Shown here: one piece after another, positions 10,901-17,938 of the stretch
How positions within the stretch are numbered: position 1 is the stretch's first letter
How the letters are laid out: each line of letters opens with the position of its first letter
Assembly (NCBI GenBank): GCA_017631435.1
Contig: JAGBTG010000058.1
Coordinates: forward strand, 1-64,000
Length of the DNA: 64,000 bases
Direction of reading: 5' to 3'
Origin: Bacteroidales bacterium
GTDB taxonomy: Bacteria; Bacteroidota; Bacteroidia; Bacteroidales; UBA932
Notes under the pieces: generated by a model
What the model was told of the DNA's origin: nothing
Database searches by the model: none
What the model saw: only the letters and a program-made list of their open reading frames with translations
Translations under genes and position numbers: made by a program

Positions 10901-11094
10901 TTTTCATTTCCTCCAAGGGATACCACCCTCATTGCAAGGCCACCTTTGGCTGGAACTGTAAAGATATCCCCGTCATATGAAAAATAGATATTCTCTCCAT
11001 TTGGAGACAACGAAGGGTTATAGGGGAAATACAAAGTTTCTGCCATCGCACATAGCGGCAGAAGGCAGAACAGAAACAAAAGCACTCTTTTCAT
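7963..11094 (-). CDS. Secreted tricorn-like S41 peptidase with beta-propeller and PDZ domains
   Basis: A 1043-residue exported protease. Residues 1-18 are a signal peptide ending CAMA. Residues about 30-520 hold WD40/TolB-type blades (repeated SPDSKKF, SPCGKYLAFSSD and similar) arranged like the two tricorn propellers. A lysine/glutamate-rich linker (KEEAADEKAKEKKEAKKEKK) lies near 545-565. The S41 core follows from about 680: SSHLGF supplies the likely catalytic histidine, a PDZ domain spans about 755-840 (KKGDILVAVNGQ), DLRFNNGG is near 895, and the serine is in NERSLSDAEVTS near 950. Tricorn degrades peptides released by other proteases; here the signal peptide places it in the periplasm or on the envelope. 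Confidence 0.9.
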   Translation of the reverse strand: MKRVLLFLFCLLPLCAMAETLYFPYNPSLSPNGENIYFSYDGDIFTVPAKGGLAMRVVSLGGNENDPMVSPCGKYLAFSSDMQGNKDVYIVPVAGGEVVRLTWHEANDTPSGWSADSKYIYFESGRANSRSTYKVAVDGGTPIRLFQHYFNTIVNVAENPVTGELYFNESTESISFPTRKRYVGDHNPNIKSWNPATGEYRELTSYNGKDTWPMADRKGNLYYVTDQFNKESNIVKYNPAGEPEQLTKFAQSVQYPSVSFNGNAMVFLLDYKIHCLNLATGEVSVPKISIADNNVDVERSFMNVSPQSMAISPDSKKFSMSIRGLLHVSDAKGKFIQKLDTPENERVDEMVWAKDNNTIYYTRTDKGYTAIYKIKADGSQPEKLVFRAACNIRNLKMSNKKDKIAFMCGNKWVMALNLSNDKVDRLAQAEFWSYTKYTITFSPDDAYLAFEAMNLFERDIYIYSFKEKQLYNLTNSASTEGSPSFSSCGKYLYFAADFHGGTFPRGGSGSSYIYKLPLLNYKTQPFQSDAYDELFDKKAVKEEAADEKAKEKKEAKKEKKVETKIDFNDIYSRLQMTGFYNGRSTYVFKNKNKAWLLITGRDGVQSLEITDPYAKAKPIKELSYGTFFNSDTELYAFQRGTLYKVDPAGGRATKIAFKKTVVKNLKDEFEQMFYEAWGLIDQNFYDVNFHGTDWAAKRDYYASFLPKVRSRANLVTLFNDMLGELNSSHLGFSSHGGEVPGPQTRLQSMETGIIWNNENPYMVERIVKGSPADNIDTDVKKGDILVAVNGQRVDHNLNRESYLAVPAKDPEVRFTFRRKGREHDVKLHTMSSGAVKNLLYEEWEMDNRAKVDQLGNGKIAYIHMRDMGVGELSNFLKDMHTRTVGKEGIILDLRFNNGGNVHKEVLDFLAQKAHYNWAYRDNKGNSHPNVTPGDMPIVALVNERSLSDAEVTSNGIKSLGLATIVGTETYRWIIFTTSATMLDGSSLRLPAWGCYSLDGKDLENTGVAPDIYVKNTFKDRLDGKDPQLEKGVEVIMKQLEKKN

Positions 11095-11125
11095 ATATAT
11101 TTTTTACGTTTTTCGGATTAGAGTA

Positions 11126-11133
11126 TAAAGTTA
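11126..11133 (-). promoter_or_regulatory. Candidate -7 element for the tricorn-like gene
   Basis: TAACTTTA on the minus strand (11133-11126) is one base off TAnnTTTG and overlaps the stop codon of the MATE gene. It suggests that the protease-fbp pair can be transcribed separately from rsgA-MATE. Confidence 0.4.
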
Positions 11134-12435
11134 CGAAAAATTTCCGTGGTTCAAAACTTCCCTCCTGGCCACTACACTCAAGTACACAGTCCTTGCCACC
11201 AGATGAACCATATAGCCCACCCACAACGACTGCACTCCTATCCCGCCCCTAAGGAGGTAATAGCTTGCAAAGAACCCCACAACGGCCCACAACATGGAGT
11301 TTCTTATGGCCTTTGTGGCAGTTGCTCCAATGAAGATGCCGTCCCATGTGAATGCCACGGAACTCACCAAAGGCATTATGAGGAGCCATGGGAGAAACCT
11401 TGCAGACTCCGCCAGCACCAGCGGGTCTGTGGCCATCAGCCCAAACAGCCACTCTCCACCTGCCCAATACCCTATGGTTGAGACAATTCCAATACCCATA
11501 CACCACACAAAAATCACCTTTATTGACCTCACCAGAGAGGTACGGTCCCCTGCTCCAATGTATCTTCCCGACAGCGCCTCGCCGGCATACGCAAACCCGT
11601 CTATGAAATAAGAATAGAGAAGCATAAGCTTCATCATGATTGAACTCACAGCCAGATCCACATCACCGTACCTGGCTGCAATTGAGGTAAGTCCCGCATA
11701 GATGAAAAGGAAGCACAGGGACCTTACAAAAAGGTCTGCATTGAGCATGAAGAATCGCTTGATATTCCCGGGGCTCACACTCTGTTTCAAATCTATAAGA
11801 TGGAAATATTTCCTGTACTGCGCCACCATAAGCACTATAGCCAATGCCAGTCCCGTATACTGGGCCACAAGGGTTCCCCACGCAATGCCGCTGAATCCCA
11901 AACCGGCATAAAATGCAAAGAAAATGCTTGCTGCGATATTGGCAAGATTTACCGTAACATCCACTGCCATAGGACTTACAGCATTCTGCATACCAATAAA
12001 GAACCCTTTGAAGACATTCAGCGAAAGGGTGGCCGGAGCGGCCCATATCCTTATGTAGAAATAACTGCGGGCAAGTTCCTCCACCTGCGGCGAACACTCT
12101 ATGAAGCGGAAAGCGACACCAACATAGGCCCACTGGAGGGCTATGAAAAGGAGCGCAAACCCCAGAGCCGTTGCCATACCCAGGGCATATGTATTTATGG
12201 CATCCTTAAAATCCCCCCTTCCATAAGCCTGTGCCACCATACCACCGGTTCCCATCCTCAAGAAACCCATATTCCAGTAAAGGAGATCAAACAGCATGGA
12301 GGCAATGGCTATACCCCCCAGAACAGCAGCATCTCCCAATCTTCCGGCTATGGCTGTATCTGCCATACCCACAAGGGGGACGGTAATGTTGGCAAAAATG
12401 CTTGGAACGGCAAGTTTGAGAACTGTCCTGTTCAT
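11131..12435 (-). CDS. MATE-family efflux transporter
   Basis: A 434-residue integral membrane protein of the multidrug and toxin extrusion (NorM/DinF) type, which exports cationic or other small molecules by Na+ or H+ antiport. The typical twelve-helix pattern is visible. The N-terminal motif reads LAVPSIFANITVPLVGMADTAIAGRLGD (given here in two parts: residues 8-27 and 28-36), followed by GGMVAQAYGRGDF near 63. The second half repeats the fold, with GEALSGRYIGAGDR near 283. The gene starts 3 bp after the rsgA stop, so the two share an operon. Substrate unknown. Confidence 0.92.
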   Translation of the reverse strand: MNRTVLKLAVPSIFANITVPLVGMADTAIAGRLGDAAVLGGIAIASMLFDLLYWNMGFLRMGTGGMVAQAYGRGDFKDAINTYALGMATALGFALLFIALQWAYVGVAFRFIECSPQVEELARSYFYIRIWAAPATLSLNVFKGFFIGMQNAVSPMAVDVTVNLANIAASIFFAFYAGLGFSGIAWGTLVAQYTGLALAIVLMVAQYRKYFHLIDLKQSVSPGNIKRFFMLNADLFVRSLCFLFIYAGLTSIAARYGDVDLAVSSIMMKLMLLYSYFIDGFAYAGEALSGRYIGAGDRTSLVRSIKVIFVWCMGIGIVSTIGYWAGGEWLFGLMATDPLVLAESARFLPWLLIMPLVSSVAFTWDGIFIGATATKAIRNSMLWAVVGFFASYYLLRGGIGVQSLWVGYMVHLVARTVYLSVVARREVLNHGNFS

Positions 12436-12438
12436 CCC

Positions 12439-13371
12439 TTACCTGTATTTGGTCTGCTCATCCAGCATACCCAGATAAGATTCATAACGCTCTACAGAGA
12501 TCTCCCCGTTCTCAACAGCCTCCTTAACGGCACACCCCGGCTCGTGGGTGTGTGTACAAGGGGCAAAACGGCAATTGTCCTCCACACGGAGCATCTCCGG
12601 AAAATATCCGCTCAACTCCAGCTGGGAAACATCCACCAGTCCAAAGCCTCTGATTCCCGGGGTATCAATCACAAATCCACCGGTAGAAATGGGATGCATC
12701 TCATAAAATGTAGTGGTATGCTTGCCCTGCTGGTGATATGCCGAAATCTCCCCCACCCTCAAGTTGAGATCAGGATCCAAGGCACTTATGAGAGAAGATT
12801 TTCCTACTCCCGACTGTCCGGAGAAAAGCACCACCTTATCCTTGCAGCATTCCCTTATCTCCTCTATTCCCAATCCGGTAGCGGCAGAACTCTCTATCAC
12901 CCTGTATCCGGCATGCCCGTAAATCTCCTTGAAAGCCTCCACCATCTGCAGTCCCTGCTCCGAATAGAGGTCCATCTTGTTGAGAATGATTGTAGCCGGA
13001 ACATTGTATGCCTCGCAGGTTACAAGGAAGCGGTCTACAAACGGCAGTTTCACCTCCGGCTGCTCCACCGTTACAATAAGGAAAACCATATCCAGATTGC
13101 TGGCTATGACATGTGACTGTCGGGATAAATTTGTTGATTTCCTAATTATGTGGTTTTTCCTTGGAAGGATGTTCCTGATGGTGGCAAGTTCCCCCTCATT
13201 GCGGTCATATTCAACCACATCGCCAACTGCTATGGGGTTGGTTGAGTTGAACCCCTTCAACCTGAGTTTACCCTTGATTACAGCGGGGAAAAGTTCCCAC
13301 TGGGGCAATTTTGAAAGCATGTAATGGCTTCCAGTATGTTTTACTACCGTTGCAGTATTTGTATTCTCCAT
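12439..13371 (-). CDS. rsgA: Ribosome small subunit biogenesis GTPase RsgA
   Basis: RsgA checks and matures the 30S subunit and is a circularly permuted GTPase. From MENTNTATV (13371) it has 310 residues. An in-frame start at 13422 lies upstream of the promoter and is rejected. The order is an N-terminal OB fold (to about 75), G4 ILNKMDLYS near 125, G1 FSGQSGVGKSSL near 180, G3 DTPGIRGFG near 235 (G4-G1-G3 shows the permutation), then the C-terminal zinc site with CRFAPCTHTHEPGC near 265. It leads the rsgA-MATE pair and is divergent from the prenyl synthase. Confidence 0.97.
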   Translation of the reverse strand: MENTNTATVVKHTGSHYMLSKLPQWELFPAVIKGKLRLKGFNSTNPIAVGDVVEYDRNEGELATIRNILPRKNHIIRKSTNLSRQSHVIASNLDMVFLIVTVEQPEVKLPFVDRFLVTCEAYNVPATIILNKMDLYSEQGLQMVEAFKEIYGHAGYRVIESSAATGLGIEEIRECCKDKVVLFSGQSGVGKSSLISALDPDLNLRVGEISAYHQQGKHTTTFYEMHPISTGGFVIDTPGIRGFGLVDVSQLELSGYFPEMLRVEDNCRFAPCTHTHEPGCAVKEAVENGEISVERYESYLGMLDEQTKYR

Positions 13372-13394
13372 AATTATTCTCAAATGCGGATGCT

Positions 13395-13430
13395 CAAAGA
13401 TAGCAAATTGTACAAAAACCATTAACTTTG
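13395..13430. promoter_or_regulatory. Divergent promoter pair between rsgA and the prenyl synthase
   Basis: Minus strand: TATCTTTG (13402-13395) fits the -7 consensus and lies 24 bp before the rsgA ATG. Plus strand: TAACTTTG (13423-13430) lies 27 bp before the ATG of the polyprenyl synthase. The -33 elements are not clear, since the two units are nearly back to back. Confidence 0.55.
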
Positions 13431-13456
13431 CGTGATAAAAAAGTTAAAACGAGTAT

Positions 13457-14434
13457 ATGTTTGCAATAGAAGAACTGGACAGATTTGTAGAGAATGGCCT
13501 TGCTGCACTTAACCTCAGACAAGAGCCTGAAGAATTGTATGAACCTATAGAGTACATGGTCTCAATTGGAGGAAAGAGATTGCGCCCCGAGCTTTGTCTG
13601 CTCACCTACAACCTCTTCTCGGACAAAATTGAGAAACATATCCTCTACCCTGCCCTGGCACTTGAGATTTTCCACGGATTCACCCTTATCCATGACGACA
13701 TTATGGACAAGGCGGAGTTGCGCCGCGGCCAGCAGACCGTACACAGGAAATGGAACGACAATATTGCCATCCTCAGCGGTGACGTAATGAGCATCAAGGC
13801 TTACCAGCTCATTGCCAACTGTCCTCAGGAGGTTCTTCCACAGGTGCTTGCACTATTCTCAAAAACAGCGGCCCAGGTATGTGAAGGCCAGCAGTACGAC
13901 ATGAACTTTGAGAATATCCCGTACATTACAATGAACGACTATATCTCAATGATCAGCCTCAAGACAGCCGTGCTCATTGCTTGCTCTGCAAAAATGGGAG
14001 CCCTGATTGCCGGTGCGGAGGAGAAAGTTGCCCAGGCACTGTACGACTTTGCATTCTCCCTTGGAATTGCGTTCCAGATTCAGGATGACCTGTTCGACAC
14101 CTTTGGACAGGGAACCGTGTTTGGAAAGAAGATTGGCGGAGATATCCTCAACAACAAGAAGACATGGCTGCTTGTAGAGTCTTTCAAGGTTGCAGACAAT
14201 GCCCAGAAAGACGAGCTTACAAAAATTATGGCCATGACTCAGGAGCAGGGAGAAGAGAAGATTGCAAAGATGCAGCAGATGTACATCTCGCTTGGGATAA
14301 AAGAGGCTGCAACTGAGGCAATTATGGGATATTATAACAGAGCTCTTGAAATTATCGGGAAAATGAATTTCACCCCAGCCCAGATGGAGCAGTTGCAGAA
14401 ATTTGCCGACAAACTGGTTAAAAGGATAAAATAA
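13457..14434 (+). CDS. Trans-polyprenyl diphosphate synthase
   Basis: A 325-residue isoprenoid chain-elongating synthase that condenses isopentenyl diphosphate with allylic diphosphates. It has the substrate-binding GGKRLRPELCLLTY near residue 38. The first aspartate-rich motif is HDDIMDKAELRRG near 79 (DDxxD), and the second is FQIQDDLFDTFG near 213. The chain length (geranylgeranyl, octaprenyl or other) cannot be judged safely. In Bacteroidota such enzymes feed menaquinone side chains and lipid carriers. The stop overlaps the ATG of the next gene by one base (TAATG), so translation is coupled. Confidence 0.92.
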   Translation: MFAIEELDRFVENGLAALNLRQEPEELYEPIEYMVSIGGKRLRPELCLLTYNLFSDKIEKHILYPALALEIFHGFTLIHDDIMDKAELRRGQQTVHRKWNDNIAILSGDVMSIKAYQLIANCPQEVLPQVLALFSKTAAQVCEGQQYDMNFENIPYITMNDYISMISLKTAVLIACSAKMGALIAGAEEKVAQALYDFAFSLGIAFQIQDDLFDTFGQGTVFGKKIGGDILNNKKTWLLVESFKVADNAQKDELTKIMAMTQEQGEEKIAKMQQMYISLGIKEAATEAIMGYYNRALEIIGKMNFTPAQMEQLQKFADKLVKRIK

Positions 14435-15150
14435 TGGAAGGATTGAACATCATAACTCCGGTAAAGGACTCCATTGAGCTTACACTGGAGACAATCAAGG
14501 CAACACTGGCATCTGAGATTGCCGTTCCGTATACTTACACCATATACAACGATTTCAGTACACCTGAGAATACCGCAATTCTTGAGAAAGCCTCAAAGGA
14601 ACTTGGATTCAGGCTTGTGAATATCAGCGACCTTACAGACCACCCTTCTCCAAACTACCTTATGGTATTGAGGATGACCCAGAAGGAATCAATTGAAAAG
14701 AACTGGGGACTTGCAATTGTGGAGTCTGACGTGATTGTAAAGAAAGACACCTTCCAGAAACTCTATAAGGGGGCTGTGGCAGACGAAAAATGTGCAATTG
14801 CAGCATCCGTTACCGTAGACGAGAAAGGGGAGATCAACTACCCGTACCTTCCTGCCAAGGGTAAGGAGAACATGGCATTCAAATACGAGAAGCACTGCAG
14901 TTTCTGCTGCTCTCTCCTCACTCCAACTTTCCTCAAGGCCTTCAGTTTTGAGGAGCTTGACGCAACCAAGAACTGGTTTGACGTAACCATTTCGCACAAG
15001 GCCCTTGAACTTGGCTTCAACAACTGGCTGTATACCAACCTCCCTGTATGGCACCGCCCACACGGAAGCCGCCCATGGAAACAGCTCAAATACACCAACC
15101 CTTTGAAATACTACTGGTTGAAGTTTACCAAAGGACTGGATAAAATATAA
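14434..15150 (+). CDS. Family 2-like glycosyltransferase (GT-A fold)
   Basis: A 238-residue cytoplasmic protein with the GT-A architecture. The N-terminal strand LNIITPVKDS is followed by a helix and TIYNDFSTPENT near 38, as in nucleotide-sugar-binding GT2 enzymes. AIVESDVIVKKDTF near 88 contains the metal-binding acidic motif (ESDV in place of DxD). WFDVTISHKALELGF near 180 and VWHRPHGSRPWK near 203 fit the acceptor half. No membrane segment. It is translationally coupled to the prenyl synthase, which may hint at a lipid-linked sugar, but donor and acceptor are unknown. Confidence 0.75.
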   Translation: MEGLNIITPVKDSIELTLETIKATLASEIAVPYTYTIYNDFSTPENTAILEKASKELGFRLVNISDLTDHPSPNYLMVLRMTQKESIEKNWGLAIVESDVIVKKDTFQKLYKGAVADEKCAIAASVTVDEKGEINYPYLPAKGKENMAFKYEKHCSFCCSLLTPTFLKAFSFEELDATKNWFDVTISHKALELGFNNWLYTNLPVWHRPHGSRPWKQLKYTNPLKYYWLKFTKGLDKI

Positions 15151-15160
15151 CGTAAAACCC

Positions 15161-15175
15161 GGCGGCCCGGCCGCC
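15161..15175 (+). other. Small GC-only hairpin in the spacer before the U32 gene
   Basis: GGCGGC-CCG-GCCGCC forms a 6-bp stem with a 3-nt loop, 15 bp before the next ATG. It has no T tract, so it is more likely to shape the mRNA (stability or translation of the U32 gene) than to terminate. Confidence 0.35.
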
Positions 15176-15189
15176 CATACTATAACAGG

Positions 15190-16413
15190 ATGGAACTTGA
15201 AATAATGGCCCCTGCGGGGAACTTTGAGTGCCTGATGGCAGCTATCCAGGGTGGAGCAAACTCCATCTACTTTGGAGTAGGCAACCTCAACATGCGCTCA
15301 CACTCGGCAAACAACTTTAATCCCGACGATATCTACCGTATAGTGGAGATCTGCAAGGAGAACAATGTAAGGTCGTACCTTACCCTCAATATCATCATCT
15401 ACAACGACGACCTTGAACCTATGCGCCACGCATTGGACGAGGCAAAAAGAGCCGGCGTAACTGCCGTAATCGCCTCTGATATGGCTGTAATCTCATACGC
15501 CCGCCAGATTGGAGTGGAGGTACATATCTCCACACAGCTGAACGTATCAAACTTTGAGGCTGTAAAATTCTATGCCCAGTTTGCAGATGTGGTTGTTCTT
15601 GCCCGCGAGCTTACCCTACCGCAGGTTAAGGAGATAAAGAGAAGAATTGTAGAGGAGGGAATCAAAGGCCCAAGCGGCAAGGAGGTGCAGCTTGAGATGT
15701 TCTGCCACGGAGCACTATGCATGGCCGTTTCCGGCAAATGTTACCTCAGCCTGCAGCACTACGGCGCATCAGCCAACAGAGGTGCATGCTACCAGCTTTG
15801 CCGCAGAGGATACAAGGTTACAGACCTTGAAACCGGAATTGAGCTTGAGGTTGACAACAAATACATCATGTCTCCAAAGGACTTGTGTACCATTGAGTTC
15901 ATGGACAAGATCATTGACGCAGGTGTATCTGTATTCAAGATTGAGGGACGTGCCCGCAGCGCCGAGTACGTAAAGAAAGTTACCGCAGCCTACCGTGCCG
16001 CTGCAGATGCAGTAATAGCCGGCACATACACCCCTGAATATGCTGCCCAGCTGAAGGAAGGTGTTTCTGAAGTGTTCAACCGCGGTTTCTGGGACGGATA
16101 CTACCAGGGTGCCCGTCTTGGCGAGTGGAGCGACGTATACGGCAGCAAGGCCACCAAAAAGAAAACCTACGTGGGCAAGGTAACCAACTACTTTGCAAAC
16201 ATAGGCGTTGCCGAAATCCTTGTGGAGACCGGCGAGATAAACATTGGCCAGAACCTCCTTATCATAGGCCCTTCAACCGGCGTAATTGAGATGCAGCCTG
16301 AGGAGATCCGTGTAGACCTCCAGCCAACCGAAAAGGCCGTAAAAGGTGAAAAATGCTCAATTGCCGTGCCGGAAAGGCTCCGCCGCTCAGACAAGGTTTA
16401 TATTTTTGAGTAG
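15190..16413 (+). CDS. Peptidase U32 family protein (TrhP/YegQ-like)
   Basis: U32 proteins of this short type are radical- or prephenate-linked tRNA and rRNA hydroxylation factors (TrhP/YegQ, RlhA) rather than true peptidases. The 407-residue product starts LEIMAPAGNFECLMAAIQGG and carries the family core with clustered cysteines: LEMFCHGALCMAVSGKCYLS near 175 and NRGACYQLCRRGY near 197. Cysteine spacing suits an iron-sulfur site. KIEGRARSAEYVKKV follows near 250. The C-terminal beta domain (about 330-407) is as in YegQ. tRNA ho5U synthesis is the most likely role by family; the exact substrate is inferred. Confidence 0.85.
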   Translation: MELEIMAPAGNFECLMAAIQGGANSIYFGVGNLNMRSHSANNFNPDDIYRIVEICKENNVRSYLTLNIIIYNDDLEPMRHALDEAKRAGVTAVIASDMAVISYARQIGVEVHISTQLNVSNFEAVKFYAQFADVVVLARELTLPQVKEIKRRIVEEGIKGPSGKEVQLEMFCHGALCMAVSGKCYLSLQHYGASANRGACYQLCRRGYKVTDLETGIELEVDNKYIMSPKDLCTIEFMDKIIDAGVSVFKIEGRARSAEYVKKVTAAYRAAADAVIAGTYTPEYAAQLKEGVSEVFNRGFWDGYYQGARLGEWSDVYGSKATKKKTYVGKVTNYFANIGVAEILVETGEINIGQNLLIIGPSTGVIEMQPEEIRVDLQPTEKAVKGEKCSIAVPERLRRSDKVYIFE

Positions 16414-16458
16414 ATCAGAAAATTTCATATAAGCCGAAGCACTCTGGCAATTCGGAAT

Positions 16459-16512
16459 CCCCGCTATCCCCTGCTCAGCGTACCTTAAACGTAGCCACTG
16501 GGGATACCGGGG
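16459..16512. repeat. Long-loop inverted repeat, arms CCCCGCTATCCCC / GGGGATACCGGGG
   Basis: The left arm (16459-16471) and right arm (16500-16512) are complementary at 12 of 13 positions. No T run follows either side, so it does not look like a simple terminator. It lies 45 bp after the U32 stop codon. Confidence 0.55.
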
Positions 16513-16679
16513 CAAATTCTACCTATGAATCCCCCACCCCCCTTTCTACAGAGCTCCAGAAACAATATTGTGGGGATATCGATTTACTGGAACCCTATTT
16601 TCTTTTAAGGTCAAAAGGCCCCGGGAAGAGCTATGCGCAATAAAAAGCTTATTTCTGCACATCCCCCCGGTATACAAAA

Positions 16680-16784
16680 GAGGGTGACTCAAAAGCGTCT
16701 CATCTAAAGCAAACACCCCCGCCAGAAAGCACTCTAGCGGGGGAGGGGGTAACCGTTCATAAAGGCTACTTTTGAGTCAGCCTC
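16680..16784. repeat. 105-bp palindromic element with 16-bp terminal inverted repeats
   Basis: Ends GAGGGTGACTCAAAAG (16680-16695) and CTTTTGAGTCAGCCTC (16769-16784) are inverted repeats, 15 of 16 matching. Inside, CCCCCGCCAGA (16716-16726) and TCTAGCGGGGG (16733-16743) form an 11-bp stem with one mismatch. The right end abuts the stop codon of the minus-strand gene at 16786. It could act as a bidirectional terminator or be a tiny non-autonomous repeat. A shorter relative lies at 20741-20764. Confidence 0.6.
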
Positions 16785-16785
16785 T

Positions 16786-17859
16786 TTAATTCAACACAAC
16801 ATTCTTTATTGCCTGCTTAATTTTTGCCGGTTTATTTTTCCTGTAGAAGACTATATCAAATTCCTCAAAATCTTCTCCTCCAGTAGGGAATACCAATGTG
16901 AGGAATCTTGAATATTGTACAGGTCGCATATCATAGTACATCTTTGAGCACTCTATTGTCCTGTTTCCCACTTTCATGGATGCCATATAATTAGGATGCT
17001 TCTCGTCTGTTGACAACAGATGATTGTCCTCTATCAGACAAATTGTCCCTTCCTCTGACTTCTTTACAAGGAACAGACTCATGTCCTTGTCTGAAGATTC
17101 ACTGCAGGGAAGAAAAACAATATCCTTTGGAGTGGTTGATTGTTCAAATGCAGCAAAGTAAGGATCCTCTTTTGAGATACCGCATTTCCTCTCTTCCATC
17201 TCCTTGCCATACCCTCTCATCATAAGGTAAACCATGGCGCAATCTGATGGCAGGCGTTCAATTTCAGTATGGCTGTCCAAAGCCCTGGTTTTCCAGATAC
17301 TGCTAATTGTTCCATTTACAGGTTCAAAAGCCTCAACTGTTACAGTTTTAACTATATAGTCTTCTTCTCTGTAAACCATATCATGCATTTTAGATACAGG
17401 ACGGGAAGTCAACTTATCCCTTGTAATTTTCGCATTAGGGTTAGAACTCTCTTTTCTTTTAATTTTAAGTTCTTCATGGTAGTTGACAGGTCTATAACCT
17501 GCAGCCTTACTTGCTTTGGAATAATCTGTAACATCCTCAGTGATACCCGTGTAATGGACAGCTGCAGTAACATAAAAATCTGCGGCCAGACTGTCAGTTA
17601 CCGGCACTGCACCCCTCAACTTCAAAGACTCCACAAGATAACGGACAAAAGCATTCCTCTGGGACATATACTCATCCCGACGAAATATTGTATTGTAGTT
17701 CAGTGTAGAAAAAGAAACAAAAAACTTCTTCCCGGTCAAATTGTAATTTCCAATGGAACTGATGTCTGAATACAAATATGGAGGCTGCGAATATGGCTGC
17801 GCCATCAGGCTTCCACATAGGAACAGCAATGCTGATAAAAGAATTGATCTGGCTTTCAT
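16786..17859 (-). CDS. Secreted protein of unknown function
   Basis: A 357-residue exported protein whose family is not recognised. The start is taken at MKARSILLSALL (17859); an in-frame TTG at 17865 is the alternative. The signal peptide ends at LMAQ near residue 20. The mature part is polar, with NLTGKKFFVSFSTLNYNTIF near 40, a LAADFYVTAAVHYTG segment near 92 that resembles the DUF4136-like lipoprotein fold (weak), and a basic C-terminus. No catalytic motif seen. It follows the large MG2/plug gene on the same strand, 79 bp away, but has its own copy of the CATGTAAA promoter, so it belongs to the same putative regulon. Confidence 0.7.
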   Translation of the reverse strand: MKARSILLSALLFLCGSLMAQPYSQPPYLYSDISSIGNYNLTGKKFFVSFSTLNYNTIFRRDEYMSQRNAFVRYLVESLKLRGAVPVTDSLAADFYVTAAVHYTGITEDVTDYSKASKAAGYRPVNYHEELKIKRKESSNPNAKITRDKLTSRPVSKMHDMVYREEDYIVKTVTVEAFEPVNGTISSIWKTRALDSHTEIERLPSDCAMVYLMMRGYGKEMEERKCGISKEDPYFAAFEQSTTPKDIVFLPCSESSDKDMSLFLVKKSEEGTICLIEDNHLLSTDEKHPNYMASMKVGNRTIECSKMYYDMRPVQYSRFLTLVFPTGGEDFEEFDIVFYRKNKPAKIKQAIKNVVLN

Positions 17860-17881
17860 AATCAATAATATTGTGTTTTAA

Positions 17882-17910
17882 CAAAAATAATTCATAAAAG
17901 ATTTACATGG
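17882..17910 (-). promoter_or_regulatory. CATGTAAA-type promoter of the 16.8-17.9 kb secreted protein
   Basis: On the minus strand CCATGTAAATCTTTT (17910-17896) is followed, at the same spacing as in the two related loci, by TATTTTTG (17889-17882), a -7 element. The -7 lies about 22 bp before the start codon. The shared upstream box replaces the usual TTTG at -33. Confidence 0.6.
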
Positions 17911-17938
17911 ACATTTTATGCAAATTTAACGGGATGGG

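Larger units (their letters stand above)
16414..16785. other. 372-bp gene-free region with nested inverted repeats
   Basis: No plausible ORF. Two structures stand out. A 13-bp inverted repeat (16459-16471 / 16500-16512, 12 of 13 matching) bounds a 28-nt loop. A 105-bp element (16680-16784) has terminal inverted repeats and an inner hairpin. Between them are runs of C and G and further copies of a GGGGATA-like word (16573, and CCCCCCGGTATAC on the other strand near 16662). It separates two convergent genes. Confidence 0.6.

Noticed and set aside
11800-13116. 438-codon plus-strand open frame across the MATE and rsgA genes
   Set aside because: It is antisense to two clearly conserved genes, has no recognisable domain, and low-complexity codon shadows explain it.
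16680-16784. Complete insertion sequence
   Set aside because: Only 105 bp and no transposase frame; at most a miniature element.
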